Below are positions 9,985 through 22,310 of a stretch of DNA of 64,000 bases, one piece after another. The stretch is taken from positions 125,235,127-125,299,126 of the forward strand of contig NC_035435.2 of assembly GCF_002127325.2 (NCBI RefSeq), given 5' to 3'. The stretch is from Helianthus annuus (Eukaryota; Streptophyta; Magnoliopsida; Asterales; Asteraceae). Under the pieces are notes generated by a model that saw only the letters and a list, made by a program, of their open reading frames with translations, searched no databases and had not been told where the DNA came from. The translations under genes were made by a program, and so were the position numbers. Position 1 is the stretch's first letter. Every line of letters begins with the position of its first letter.

Positions 9985-11168
9985 GATCCTGCCGCCTTTT
10001 AATTTCCTGCATGCTATGACCGCACAAACAATGGACACCCTTTGCCAACCCATGTGGACGGGCCACGTTTTGCTGGTAGAAACGTGGGTTGGCAATTTTG
10101 ACAACTTTGAAGGGTTTTAAACCTTTGTTAATAAAATAACTCTAATCTTTTTTGGCTTATCCTGTGTTGCTATCCTTTTAATTTTCAATTGTTTTGATAC
10201 ATATTTGTTTGAGTAAGAAAAGTTAAGCAAATTATGTTTAAGAAATTTAGGATATGATCCTGGATCAAATATCCTATAATCGAAAATTTTCAAAGTAGTT
10301 TATTTTAAGGATCATAGGTTCAGTTGTCAAAGTCTAAGGGTTATTCAAATAAATAATGAATGAAATTGAAAATAGTTAAGGATCATACCTGAGGATCCAA
10401 GTTAGGATCCTAACCTTTAATCAGGATAACCATAAGTGAAACTTTAATGGATAATAAGGATTAAGGATCCTTAATTGTTAAACTTCGAAAACCTGAAAAA
10501 TAGGACATATCTTGGGACTAAGCCAATATAAAAGATAAGTTAGTAACTGGGGACATGCCCAAAGGATAACTGGGGACGAGCCCAAAGGATCACTGGGGAC
10601 AAGCCCGAAGGATAACTGGGGACAAGCCCGAAGGATAACTGGGGACAAGCCCAAGGATCGTATGTAAACTGGAGTATGGCCCTCACTGGCGACCATCCAA
10701 ACTTAGTGACATGAAAATGCCAAAACCTTAGCTAACGTGAAAACGTTAGAAACCTTAGGAACGGATGTATGGTACGTCTACCATTATACGTAGGATCCTG
10801 GGTATAGCCAGTATGATGAGGTTATCAGCCCCTAAAGCGAGTACTGGTCCCAAAGACGTGAACTATACCAGGATCATCGTGCGCTACAGGCGAAAACTGG
10901 GGACAAGCCCAAGGATAACTGGGGACAAGCCCAAGGATCTGAGTTGCTTCTGAAGGTTGTTGACATTATGCTAAGGATACCTGAACTTATCAGAACTCAA
11001 AATCTCGTGAGAGAAGGATGAAGGATACATGATCCTTATCCTTAAATAAGAAGATATGTAAATAAGAGTTCAAGCTTAGGACATTACCAGAGTAAGGATC
11101 ATTGATGCTTCAGGGATCCTTGAAGGATACTTCCAATGTAAGGATCACTCATGCCAGAAGGATCCTGC
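9985..11168. other. E3 spacer
   Basis: This non-coding region follows pol on the minus strand. It holds tandem units at 10896-10940 and 10547-10656 flanking the conserved hairpin block (CTAACGT/ACGTTAG at 10732-10749; ATGGTA/TACCAT near 10768-10783), then an AT-rich tract. It is cut at 9985 by E2. Confidence 0.75.
10547..10656 (-). repeat. E3 spacer tandem array, 5 units of 22-23 bp
   Basis: Five units of ACTGGGGACAAGCCCAAGGA type (the reverse complement of the array in E1); two more units are at 10896-10940. Confidence 0.88.
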
Positions 11169-14100
11169 TTACATGAAATATTTTTCCAAGTGGACAGCAT
11201 TCCAGGCTCTTGGTAACAGATTACCCTCCATGGTAAGCAACCTATATGCCCCCTTTCCTGCTTCGGCTTCGATCAAATAAGGGCCTTCCCATTTTGGTGC
11301 CAATTTCCCATCAGCAGGATTGGTGGTATTTTGGAATGCTTTTCTCAATACCATATCCCCAACTTGGAATTTCCTTATCCTGACATTTTTGTTGTAAGCA
11401 CCAGCCATTCTTTGTTGGTAGCTAGCCATCCTTATCCTAGCCAGATCCCTGATTTCTTCAATAGTATCCAAGTCTTGAGCCAGGTTTGCATCATTTTCCT
11501 CAGGATCACGGGTACTCGTTCTAGCAGTTGGAACCACCATCTCTGTTGGGATCACTGATTCTGCCCCAAACACCAAAGAGAAGGGTGTTTGACCGGTAGC
11601 ATTCTTGGGAGTTGTCCTATCAGCCCAAAGCACATAAGGCAATTCCTCTGCCCATTTCCCCTTCTTGGATCCAAGTTTCTTCTTCAGATTGTTGATGATG
11701 ATCTTGTTGGATGATTCTGCTTGACCATTGGCTTGTGGGTGGACTGGTGTTGATGTTATCATCTTAATCCCCCAACTGTCACAAAAGTTAGTAGTCCTGC
11801 TCCCAATAAATTGGGAACCATTATCACATACAATTTCAGAAGAATTGCCAAATCTAGTTATAATGTTTCTCTTAATAAAGGATATAACTTCCTTCTCTCT
11901 GACTTGGGCAAAAGCTTCAGCCTCTATCCACTTGGAGAAATAGTCAGTCATAGCAAGCATGAATACTTTTCCACCAGGTGCCTTAGGGAGCTTGCAAACT
12001 ATATCCATCCCCCATCTCATAAATGGCCAAGAGGATGGTATAGGATGTAGAAATTCAGCCGGCTGATGAAGGATATTGCTGTGTCTTTGACAAGGATCAC
12101 ACTTCTTAGCATACTCCACAGCATCCCTTTTCATAGTTGGCCAGTAGTATCCTGTCCTTAAGATCCTTGAGAACAATGCCCTGCCCCCAGTGTGGTTTCC
12201 ACAATCTCCTTCATGGAAGTCTTTTAATACTTCTTGAACTTCAGGATCCTCGATACATCTTAAATATGGTCCTGCAAGAGATCGCTTATATAGCATATTA
12301 TTTAAGATTGTGAATTGAGATACCTTAATTCTGAAAGCCCTAGGATTTTCTCCCATAGGAATCTCCCCGTGTTGTTAGTATCTCATGATTGGTGAGATCC
12401 ATGATCCTGAACAAGATTGAGTATCCTCACTAGGGATCATTGCAGTATCTTCTTCTATTTCCATGGCCACCTGATTTTCAATAGCAGGAGCCAGGATATG
12501 GATGATGGGGATACTTATATCCTCTGCGATCTTCAAAGATGATCCTAGATTGGCCAATGCATCAACTTCTGTATTTTCCTCCCTTGGTACCTGTGTCAAA
12601 CTGAAAGAAACAAAGGAGAGTGCCAATTCTTTGACTATCTCTAAATATTTGGTTAGTTTTTCACCTTTAACAGCATAGGATCCATTAAAGTGATTAGTGA
12701 TTAATAATGAATCCACGTATACCTCAAGATACCTGATCCCCATATGTTTAGCAATTTGCAAACCAGCGATTAAGGCTTCATATTCAGCCTCATTATTAGT
12801 GGCTTGGAACTCACAAGCTATGGAATGGGGTATTATGTCCCCCTGTGGCGATTTTAGTAGTATACCAAGCCCCGTGCCTTTAACATTTGAGGATCCATCA
12901 GTATGTAGTATCCAAGGATCCTTAGTTTCATCCAGCTGCTGGACTTCCAATTCGGCTTCCTTTTGTAAATCACTACTGAAATCAGCCACAAAGTCTGCTA
13001 ATGCTTGGGATTTGATGGCTGTTCTGGGCTCATATCTTATATCATGGGCACTAAGCTTTACTGCCCACTTAGCCATTCTTCCGGACATCTCTGGTTTCCA
13101 GAGGACATTCTTAATTGGGAAATTAGTTCTAACAACAATAACATGGGTTTCAAAATAATGTCTTAGTTTAGTAGATGCCATAATCAGTGCAAGGATAAGT
13201 TTTTCAAGGTGTGAATACCTGGATTCAGCATCAAGTAAACTCTTACTTACATAATAGACAGGATATTGTGTACCTTCATGATCCTTAACAAGGACTGCAC
13301 TTACTGCTTTTGAGGATACCGCAAGGTATAAGGATAACACATCTCCTTTTTCTGGTTTCATCAATGCTGGGGCTGAGGACATGTATTCTTTTAGGGCTTG
13401 TAAAGCATTCTCATGCTTTTCAGTCCATTCGAATTTCTTGTTCTTTCTTAGGATATCACAGAATTCTTTACACTTTTCTGAGGATTTGGATATGAATCTG
13501 TTTAGAGCTGCTATCCTGCCTATTAGCCTTTGCACATCCTTAGCGTTGGCAGGGGATTTGATATTCACCAACGCTTTGATTTGTTCCGGGTTTGCTTCAA
13601 TGCCCCTCTGGGTTACCATATATCCTAAGAATTTACCTGCTTTAACACCAAAGTGACATTTTGAAGGATTAAGCTTCATGTTATAATTATCAAGGATATC
13701 AAATGCTTCCTCCAAGTCCCTTAAGTGATCCTCAGCTTTTTTGGATTTCACCACCATATCGTCTATGTACACTTCCATAGTTTGTCCAATTTGATCTTTG
13801 AACATCATATTCACCAGCCTTTGATATGTTGCACCTGCATTTCTTAACCCAAAAGGCATAGCAATATAACAATATAAACCGGTTGGGGTCATAAAAGCCG
13901 TATCCTCTTGGTCAGATGGTTCCATCTGAATTTGTTGGAATCCAGATGATGCATCCATAAAGGTTAACAGTTCATGACCCGCCGTTTCATCCACCATGGA
14001 GTCAATGTGGGGTAATGGGAAAGGATCCTTGGGACATGCCTTATTCGAATCAGTGAAATCGACACATACTCTCCACATTCCATTTTTCTTTTGAACAACA

Positions 14101-14475
14101 ACCACATTGGCCGGCCATTTTGGATACTTCACTTCTCTGATCATACCTGCTCGTAGTAATCTTTCTACCTCTTCCTGGATAATGGCATTTCTTTCTGGTG
14201 CAAACTTCCTCCTTTTTTGATGGATTGGTTTAACTGACCTGTCAATGCCAAGTTTATGAGTGATAATATCCTTAGATATACCTGTCATATCCTCATGTTT
14301 CCATGCAAAGGTAGATTTTCTTCTTTTGAGGAAGGATACTATGTCTTCTTTCATTTTATCAAGGATCCCTGATCCGATGTAGATTTTGGATTCAGGATCA
14401 TCAGGATCCAAAGAGGATTTCGTCCACATCCTGCTCTCTTGCCTCCAAGACACCCCTTGGAGGATACTTTAATTG
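11169..14475 (-). pseudogene. pol: E3 pol: RT, RNase H, aRNase H, integrase (two lesions)
   Basis: RT carries the YIDDMVVKS active-site motif. It is followed by a degenerate RNase H (LYLAVSS where the catalytic Asp is expected), then a second RNase H of the Tat lineage (HTDGSSNVKGTGLGILLKS). Integrase shows the H-H-C-C zinc region (GNHTGG...KCDPCQRHSN), the catalytic residues in TDYFSKW, CDNGSQF and HPQANGQAESSNK, and KWEGPYLI near the end. Lesions: one extra base near 14408-14411 shifts the frame at the start of pol, and a TAA at 12375-12377 replaces a Leu codon just before integrase. The UAG/CAA-UUA junction with gag-protease (14478-14470) is intact. Length otherwise matches E6. Confidence 0.9.
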
Positions 14476-17103
14476 CTATTGCTCCTTTGGTTTCGAGGCT
14501 GGTTTCATTGAAGAGGTGTAACAATCCTTAGCCTCCTGTTGATCACTATCGATCTTGATTATTCCCCATGGGCTAGGGAGCTTCACACATTGATGGTAGG
14601 TGGATGGGACTGCCTTCATATCGTGTATCCAGGGCCTGCCAAGGATAACATTGCAGCAAGACAAACAGTCAATAACACAAAATTTTTGATAATTATGTAA
14701 TCCTTCCACGTAAATTGGGAGTTTGATGTCCCCTAGGGTTTTCTTAGTTTCGCCACTAAATCCCACGAGCACGGAGGATCTTGGTGTGATGTCTGATTCA
14801 GGGATACCCATTTTCTTCAGAACATCAAGCTGGATAAAGTTTACCGAACTTCCTCCGTCAATAAGGATCCTGCGGACAAAGTGGTTAGAAATAAAAAGAG
14901 TAATAACTAAACTATCATGATGAGGATCCTGGATGTTAATTCTATCATCCTCATCAAAGGTTATGATTTTTCCTTCCGAGACACTTGATGTTCGAATAGG
15001 TCTTTCTCCGTTATCCTGTTTAGCTTCCTTTGCATGCCTTTTAGCTGCTGAGAAGGATGTACCACAGATGTCTGATCCTCCAGATATAAAGTTGATCACT
15101 TGTGCATCTACTGGAGGAGCTGGAGCTTTCTCAGGGATCCTTTCAGGATCCTGAGTCCTTTGCTTTTTTCTTCCCAACAATTCTTTCAAATGCCCCTTGC
15201 TCCGCAGATATCCAATTTCCTTTCATATTGCGATGCATTCCTCTGTCAAATGCCCAAAATCTTCATGGTATGCACACCACTTTGATTTATCTTTAGTTGC
15301 GGCTGTTTTGTCATTTTTTCTGGGCCATCTGGCCTTTTCTCCTAGATTCTGCATTGCAAGGATTAGTTCATGATTATCAACGGAAAAACAGTATTCAGAA
15401 ATTGGAGGATAATCTTCATCATCCTCTTCTTGGTCTACAGCATGCACATTCTGATTGTCAGTTCTGTTATAGGATTTGAATTTGTTTCTTTTGAAAGAGG
15501 ATCCTTGCTTTTCTTGTTTTGAGGATCCTACTTGTCTCTCCTGGATCCTCTTGTCATCCTCTAGCCGGATGAACCTGAGTGCCCGAGTTATTACTTCGTC
15601 TAGGTTCCTGCATGGTGTCATAACAAGATCATCATAGAACAATGAATCCTTAAGCAATCCCATCTTGAAGGCCTCGACAGCTGTGGCCACATCCAAGTTA
15701 GGAATGTCCAAGGATTCTTTACTAAATTTGGTTATATAATCCCTTAATGATTCATTATGACCCTGAGTTATCCTATATAAATCACTAGTCAATCGTTCAA
15801 ATTTTCTGCTACAAGAGAATTGATTATTGAATAAGTTAACTAAATTAGCAAACGAAGTAATAGAGTAAGGGGGAAGACTTAGCAGCCATTTAAGAGCTGA
15901 TCCAGTAAGAGTGGATCCAAATCCCTTGCACAGGCATGCTTCCTTTAATCTTTCTGGAATAGGATTGATCTCCATCCTCTCCCTGTATTGTGCTATGTGT
16001 TCCTCAGGATCCGTTGTACCATCATACAGCTTCATAGTAGGGATATGGAATCTTTTGGGTATCTCAGCATCACAAATTGGTGGTGCAAAACGAGATACCA
16101 TATGGCTTCCATCTGCAATCTCCGGGATAGGTTTGACTACCCCTAGAACACTTGATATCATATCCTTCAGTTTTTGTAGTTCTCTGGCCATAGCATGATT
16201 GATACCTGTATCCTGCATGAATCCATGGTTAGTGGTAAGAGAATTATTAAAAGTGTTACCTCCCACCGGGTTCAAGTTAGGAACATTGGATGTGAATCCA
16301 TATTGCTGGGATTCTGGGATGATGGATGGACCAGTGGAAGCAATGGACTGCATCGGAATAAAATCTCCTTGATGGACATCTGGACTTCCTGTTTGCAAAT
16401 TCTTCAAGGGTCCTGGTATCTGAAGGGATCCATGAATATGGGATGATCCTGGAACTAAGGGGGATCCTTGAACCTGGGATAATCCTGGAACGAAGGAGGA
16501 TCCTTGAACCTGTGATGATCCTGGAACGAAGGAGGATCCTTGAACCTGGGATGATCCTGGAACGAAGGAGGATCCTTGAACCTGGGATAATCCTGGAACG
16601 AAGGAGGATCCTGAGTTCATGAAGGATCCCATATGCTGAGTATAGGATCCTGCCGGTTGGAAATATGATCCTGATGCCTGAGTCACTACTGCTGGGCCTA
16701 AATGCACTCCTCTTAATCCACCCATATGTTGAACGTCTGGGGCCTCTGATGGCTGTGAAGTAATCATCAGAGCATCAAAATTCAAAGATTTGGGCATCAG
16801 TGGGGAATGATCCTCTGCCGTTCTCTTTTGTCTTTTGAGATCTCCGATTTCTCTGAGGATCCTGTCATTAGTTTCATCCTGCTGCTGCATACGATCCCTC
16901 ATCTGCAAAATCAAAGTAAATATATCACTAGTACTGGGAGCAGAAGAAGTTAGAGCAGAAGATGAAGGTTTAGAGAAGATAGGAGTTGGTCTCTTCTCAG
17001 CATTTTTCTGAGATCCAGCTGGTGGTGGAGGCAAAGGTGGAATGCCATTAGATGAATTGACTGCAGACATCGCTGTGGAAGTATTCTTCAACGATGAAGC
17101 CAT
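14476..17103 (-). pseudogene. gag-pro: E3 gag-protease ORF with one internal stop
   Basis: The start MASSLKNTSTAM is shared by all copies. It has a Pro/Ser-rich N-terminus, five copies of a 12-residue GSSFVPGSSQVQ-type repeat, and the retrotransposon gag domain (about residues 330-480, with motifs DPEEHIAQY and GSALKWLLSLPP). A zinc-knuckle variant CAYHEDFGHLTEEC, with His replacing the second Cys, follows, then a protease with RRILIDGGSSVNF. A TGA at 15223-15225 interrupts the frame just after the knuckle (two codons read ATA TGA where others read TTG AGA). The remainder continues in frame to the UAG at 14476-14478. Confidence 0.9.
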
Positions 17104-17161
17104 GCAACACTTCCGGGATGATCACCAACAGAAAAACTTTCTTATGAATGAAGCACCAATT

Positions 17162-17179
17162 GCCCCACGGTGGGCGCCA
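17162..17179 (-). other. E3 primer-binding site
   Basis: TGGCGCCCACCGTGGGGC on the minus strand, three bases downstream of the 5' LTR. The first seven bases match the 3' end of tRNA-Asp (TGGCGCC), but the rest does not match what I remember of that tRNA, so the primer is uncertain. Confidence 0.7.
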
Positions 17180-17182
17180 AAC

Positions 17183-17900
17183 TGTTTTGGTCAAAAATCA
17201 CTTAAAGATAATGCAACCAAACTTTATGTAAACGGGGAATGATGCTTGGTATGATGAACAAAGTGAAGGATCACTCAAATGTAGAATGCACAAGTGACAC
17301 AAGGATTTATACGAGGAAAAAGCCCTTGATCAATGAATGATCTCCGGCATAAAAAACCTCGGGTGATGGAAACTACCGATCACCAAACTTCAATATAACA
17401 AATAAAGGTTACAACTTCGGATGGTAATGAGCTAGGTACAAGGATCATTATAGTATCGTATGCGAAAGCGTGTGAGAAATGTGTGTCCTCTTGCGAATGT
17501 TCAAGAGTACCATTTATACAAGTGTGTGTGGTTCTATTTTAGGAAAATCACCTAACTACTAGCTCGTTACCCCTTTAGAAATAGAAGTAAATTTAGCCTA
17601 AATAATCGTCCTTGAATTGTGCTGAGTTTCCATATTTGTGATAACGTCCATCTTTGATTATGCATGTGCGAGATTAGCGTGACAGATTCCTTGTTTACGT
17701 TGCTAAGACCGGATCCAACTCGTAATTCCTGCAAGATAATATTAAGTCCAAAGAGAACAGTCGTTAGTATGAGGATCCTTGGAATGATCCGTGATCCTAA
17801 TCCTGGAGCTCCTCTGAGGATCACTATCTGTCAAAGAAACAAGGATCACTTGTTAGGATCACATGTTAGGATCATAGGTCATAAAAATCCAGCCCTAACA
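17183..17900 (-). repeat. E3 5' LTR (718 bp, subfamily A)
   Basis: Read on the minus strand it starts TGTTAGGGCTGG at 17900 and ends GACCAAAACA at 17183. It lies directly against E4 at 17901 (ATTATGTAAT). Confidence 0.92.
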
Positions 17901-17949
17901 ATTATGTAATATAAACGAGTTATATTTTGCTGATCTTATCTGTAACTAA

Positions 17950-18045
17950 CTCAACGGATATATAGCCGTTGTGAACGAACTATCCGTTGCAATCCTGACG
18001 TCACGGAGGTGACAGCCCTGCACAAATCATGATTATAAATAGAGA
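17950..18045 (+). promoter_or_regulatory. E4 opposite-strand promoter: TAGCCGTT, TGACGTCA, TATAAATA
   Basis: TAGCCGTT (reverse complement of AACGGCTA) at 17963-17970 with further CCGTTG/AACGGA copies, the palindromic TGACGTCA at 17996-18003, TATAAATA at 18034-18041, then a pyrimidine-rich leader before the ATG at 18167. Same arrangement as in the four other copies. Confidence 0.6.
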
Positions 18046-18166
18046 TAGGGATAGGATCAATCAAGAACTTCTCCCTTTATAACCGCAACCAGAGGATTGA
18101 ACAGGCATTCCCTTCATCTTCTCTCTCGATTGCTCTGTTTTTCTTCTTGTATCTATTTCGTTCAAA

Positions 18167-19777
18167 ATGTTGCTCCGGAATTCTCCTGCCAAGGATCAGC
18201 AGAAAGAAAGCCCCTTCAAGAGCCAAGGGATCATCACAAACTCTGCTAAGGAACGCTGTATCTTTGCTGATCCTCAGATTGACAGGATTCGGTGCTGTTT
18301 TCCTGCAAATACTGTGTTCAAAGCTTATGATCCTTCTGCCCTGAGTGACCACACCTCCGATTCATGGGTTGCCTTTCCTGTGACCCCGTTTTCCATAGGT
18401 TATACGTATCCCTTTCCAGCCTTCACCCAAGCCTTCTTCTCCTTGACCGGCATATCTTACATGCAGGCCATGCCGATGATCTGGAGGGTTTTGTTTACCC
18501 TTGAGAGGATCATCGAGCAAGAGGGGATTGACTTAGGTATGGCCGAGTTGGGTGAGCTATACGATCTGACCACCTTTGGTTCCCATCGTTATCTGTTCAA
18601 ACGTAGACCCAGGGAGGAGCATCCGATCTTCAAGGCTACCAAGAATGACACTAATTGGAAGCGGCGGTTCTTTTTTGTGAGGAGAGATACCATCCCTGAT
18701 GGGAAGGATTTACCCAAGAAGTGGGTTACCTACGGTAGGATAGAGGATCCTGGAAGGATCACCGTAGAACCTATCCTTTAGCATTAGGATCACTGACATT
18801 CTTTTGTTTTCTTGTTGTGCAGCTATATCCGTTTCACATCTTAGGTTGACTCCTGCTGCAAAAGAGAGACTCTTGGCCTTTAAGAAGCTTGATCCTGAAA
18901 TAAGAACTTTCCAGATTACCACCCAGGATTCTCAGGAAGTATCCTCTGCTTCTGTCACAATGTCAAGTAAGTATCCTTATTTAAAGAGTAATTCTATACG
19001 GGAATTCAAATTAAGTTAAAATACTTATCTTATTTTGGTTGTGCAGGTGCTGGAAAATCCACCAAATCTTCCTCGAAGTTCGGCATCACTGATCTTACTA
19101 ACGTCAAATCCTCTAAGAAGAAGACTCCTGCTGCTAGCCCAACTGCTTCGGCCCTTAAAGCACCTATCAGGGGAAAGGGAGGCAAGAAGAGAAAGGCCTC
19201 TGAAGCTGAGGATCTGCAAGGCCTTCCCTTGATCCGTCAACAGTTCCTGGACTACTTTAGTGAGGTAAGGATCACTGTCCCTGTTTACATATCCTGCTTG
19301 TGTAAGGATCACTTGGCTTCTGACATAATTCCTTTGTCTTCCTTGCAGAAATTTGCAGAGATAGAGACATATGTTGGTCATGTTGAGGATCAGGATCGCC
19401 AGATTGCTGATCTTCAACAAGTTGCCATGCTGAAGGATCTCAAGATAGCCGATCTTCAGAAGGAGCTCCAGGCCACCAAGAATGATGCTGCCAAGATACT
19501 GATCAACTTCGACTATGAGAAGCACGAGATCACCCAGGATGCCAAGGTCTCTGCCGCAATAGCTATGTACAAGATCCAGCTGCAAATGGCCATGGAAGCT
19601 CAGGATCCTGCTTTTGACAAGAGCACCTGGGATGTCGAAGGCTGGAAGGCTAGGCTGGCTGAATTGGAGGATGATGAAGAGGCTGAGGAGATCCCGATGC
19701 TTGAGGGTGGAGGCACTGGCAAGGACCAAGGTGGTGAGGCAAGCGGAGCTGGTGGTGATGGGGCAGCTAAGGATTGA
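18167..19777 (+). CDS. E4 opposite-strand gene, four exons, intact (subfamily A)
   Basis: Predicted exons are 18167-18734 (568 nt), 18823-18966 (144), 19047-19264 (218) and 19349-19777 (429 with stop), giving 452 residues. Donors are ACG|GTAGGA, CAA|GTAAGT and GAG|GTAAGG; acceptors are GTGCAG, GTGCAG and TTGCAG. Phases 1, 1 and 0 join openly. The domains are the exon 1 globular region (about residues 1-190), the basic GKGGKKRK stretch in exon 3, the exon 4 coiled coil and the acidic glycine-rich tail. Although E4 is the oldest host element in the stack and its gag-pol carries several lesions, this gene has no stop or shift. The function is unknown; nuclear localisation and self-association are inferred from the basic stretch and coiled coil. 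Confidence 0.82.
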
Positions 19778-21221
19778 GCTGCAGGATTGGGCGATGATGG
19801 AAATTTCGAGACTTAGCCGGAGCCCAATTTTTTTTGTTTGGTGGTTGTTTGTTTGGATAGTTTGATGGTTTGTACTTTGAACAATAGTTTTTAGGGTAAG
19901 GATCCATGATCCTTTGAACAATAGGTAGGATAATAGGTGGTGGAGGGATCCTCTGTTTGGGGGATGAAGCCACTTGTTATCCTGCCGACCTTTATTTCCT
20001 GCACTGCTATGACCGCATGAACAATGGACACCCTTTGCCAACCCATGTGGACGGGCCACGTTTTGCTGGTAGAAACGTGGGTTGGCAATTTTGACAACTT
20101 TAAAGGGTTATATATTTGGTGAATGAATAAAACTTTTAACTTTTGACTTATCCTGTGATGTTATCCTTGTATTTCCTTTAAACTTTCAATTGTTTTGATT
20201 TATACTTGTCTGAGTAAGAAAAGTTAAGCAAATTATGTTTAAGAAATTTAGGATATGATCCAGGATCAAATATCCTATAGTCGAAAACTTCCGAAAAGTA
20301 GTTTATTTTAAGGATCATAAGTTCAGTTGTCAAAGTATAAGGGTTATTCAAATGAATAATGAATAAAATCAAAAATAGTTAAGGATCATACCTGAGAATC
20401 CAAGTTAGGATCCTAACCTTTAACACTATAATCAGGGTAAACATAAGAAAAACCTTAGTAGATAATAAGGATTGAGGATCCTCAGTTGTTTAACTTCGAA
20501 AACTTGAAAATAGAAAATAGAATATAACTTCGAACTGAGCCAATATAAAAGACAAGTTAGTAACTGGGGACATGCCCAACGATTCAAAGGATAACTGGGG
20601 ACAAGCCCAAAGATAACTGGGGACAAGCCTAAGGATAACTGGGGACAAGCCCAAGGATAACTGGGGACAAGCCCAAGGATCATAGGTGAACTGGAGTATG
20701 GCCCTTACTGGCGACTATCCAAACTTAGTGACATGATAATGCCAAAACCTTAGCTAACGTGAAAACGTTAGAAACCTTAGGAACGGACGTATGGTACATC
20801 TACCATTATACGTAGGATCCTAGGTATAGCCAGTACGATGGAATTATCAGCCCCTAAAGCGAGTACTGGTCCCAAAGACTTGAACTATACCAGGATCATC
20901 GTGCGCTACAGGCGAAACTGGGGACAAGCCCAAGGATAACTGGGGACAAGCCCAAAGGATAACTGGGGACAAGCCCAAAGATCATAGGTGAACTGGATTG
21001 CTTCTGAAGCTTATCAACAATTCGCTAAGGATACCTGGACTATCAGAACTCAAAATCTTGTGAGAGAAGGATGAAGGATACATGATCCTTATCCTTAAAT
21101 AAGAAAATATGTAAATAAGAGTTCAAGATTAGGACATTACCAGAGTAAGGATCATTGACACCTCTGGGATCCTTCAAGGATACTTCTAATGTAAGGATCA
21201 TGTGTGCCAGGAGGATCCTGC
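19778..21221. other. E4 spacer
   Basis: Non-coding: a probable 3' untranslated region of the opposite-strand gene (to about 20110), an AT-rich tract, tandem arrays at 20567-20680 and 20921-20985, and the hairpin block between them (CTAACGT/ACGTTAG at 20754-20771). The short conserved open frame seen in the hairpin block of some copies lacks its ATG here. Confidence 0.72.
20567..20680 (-). repeat. E4 spacer tandem array, about 5 units of 22-23 bp
   Basis: Units of ACTGGGGACAAGCCCAAGGA type; three more at 20921-20985. Confidence 0.87.
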
Positions 21222-21335
21222 TCACATGAAATATTTCTTCAAGTGGACAGCATTCCAGGCTCTTGGTAACAAATTACCTTCCATGGTTAGCAATCTATAT
21301 GCCCCCTTTCCTGCTTCGGCTTCAATCAAATAAGG
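21222..21335 (-). pseudogene. pol: E4 pol: last codons of integrase, left of TRG
   Basis: The last 37 codons and the stop of the E4 integrase (YLIEAEAGKGAYRLL to HLKKYFM). The frame continues at 31468 on the other side of the TRG insertion. The five bases TAAGG (21331-21335) are repeated at 31468-31472. Confidence 0.9.
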
Positions 21336-21739
21336 TGTTACACCCCGACCACGTAAAACAACAAAACGTGGCGGAAACGTCGGGGAGTGTTGTAACAGAA
21401 TCATTGTTTCACAACCATGGATTAAATAGTTTTGTTTTATTGAATTATTGAATTCGATGTTTTGGTACAATTTATAATAAAACAAATAATTGTTTCTCAG
21501 TTTTAAGTCGCTAAGGCACAAGTCCATCCTATATGTAGCGTGTATCAACAATCATCACATAGCAGTACCTGAAACATATATGAAAATATGGTACGTCAGC
21601 ATAAAAATGCCTGTGAGTAACATAGGATTTTGTGTATTAGATTCATGGCTTTAGATAATATGAGAAAAGGTTTTATGTTTTCAAAATAGCCATGAATCTA
21701 ATGTAAAAGTTTTGTTTCTGAAAATGTGTGGTTTTGGAA

Positions 21740-22310
21740 AACGGGTTTATAGTATAGACAAAAATATACTTTGGTTTTGAAAAGTTTGTACAAATAGTAT
21801 ATCATATTATACTTTAGTTTTGAAATAGTTAAATGGATAGTATATCAAAATATACTTTAGTAATTAAAATAATAGTTTCGGTAGTATATCTCAAGTATAC
21901 TTTGGTTTAAGAATAAAAGTATTGGTAGTATATCAAATTATACTTTGGTTTGTAAATAGCATATCAACTATGCTTTGGTTAAAAGTAGCATATCAACTAT
22001 GCTTTAGATAGTATATCAAAATATACTTTAGTTTAAAATAACAAAGTTGGTAGTATATCAAACTATACTTTGGTAAACAGTAGCATATCAAACTATGCTT
22101 TGGTTTAAAAATAGCATATCAACTATGCTTTGGTTTAAATAACAAAGTAGGTGTGTTAAAACATATGTTGGATTTTTGTACATAGTATATCAAAATATAC
22201 TTTGGTAGATCACATTTGAGAGCACATCAAACTGTACTTTTGTAGTATATCAACATATACAAAGAGAGTGTGATTTGGTATTCAACCAAGCCTTAGTGTA
22301 TCAAACTACA
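21740..22310. repeat. AT-rich minisatellite in TRG 3' LTR (AGTATATCAAAATATACTTTGG)
   Basis: More than a dozen degenerate units of roughly 30-40 bp, each containing (A/G)TATATCAA followed by a TATACTTTGG- or TATGCTTTGG-like half. The first and second halves are partly complementary (AGTATAT/ATATACT), so each unit can form a small hairpin. Confidence 0.85.

Larger units (their letters stand above)
9985..17900 (-). mobile_element. E3: 5' part of a Tat-family element, LTR to spacer
   Basis: On the minus strand: 5' LTR (17900-17183), primer site, gag-protease, UAG, pol, spacer. The opposite-strand gene and 3' LTR are cut off by the E2 insertion at 9985 and lie left of the window. Its 5' LTR abuts E4 at 17900/17901, so E3 sits in the 3' untranslated end of E4. 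Pol and gag each carry disabling mutations. Confidence 0.9.

Noticed and set aside
9985..10140. Possible opposite-strand gene of E3
   Set aside because: Only the probable 3' untranslated part is present before the E2 insertion; none of the exons is in the window.
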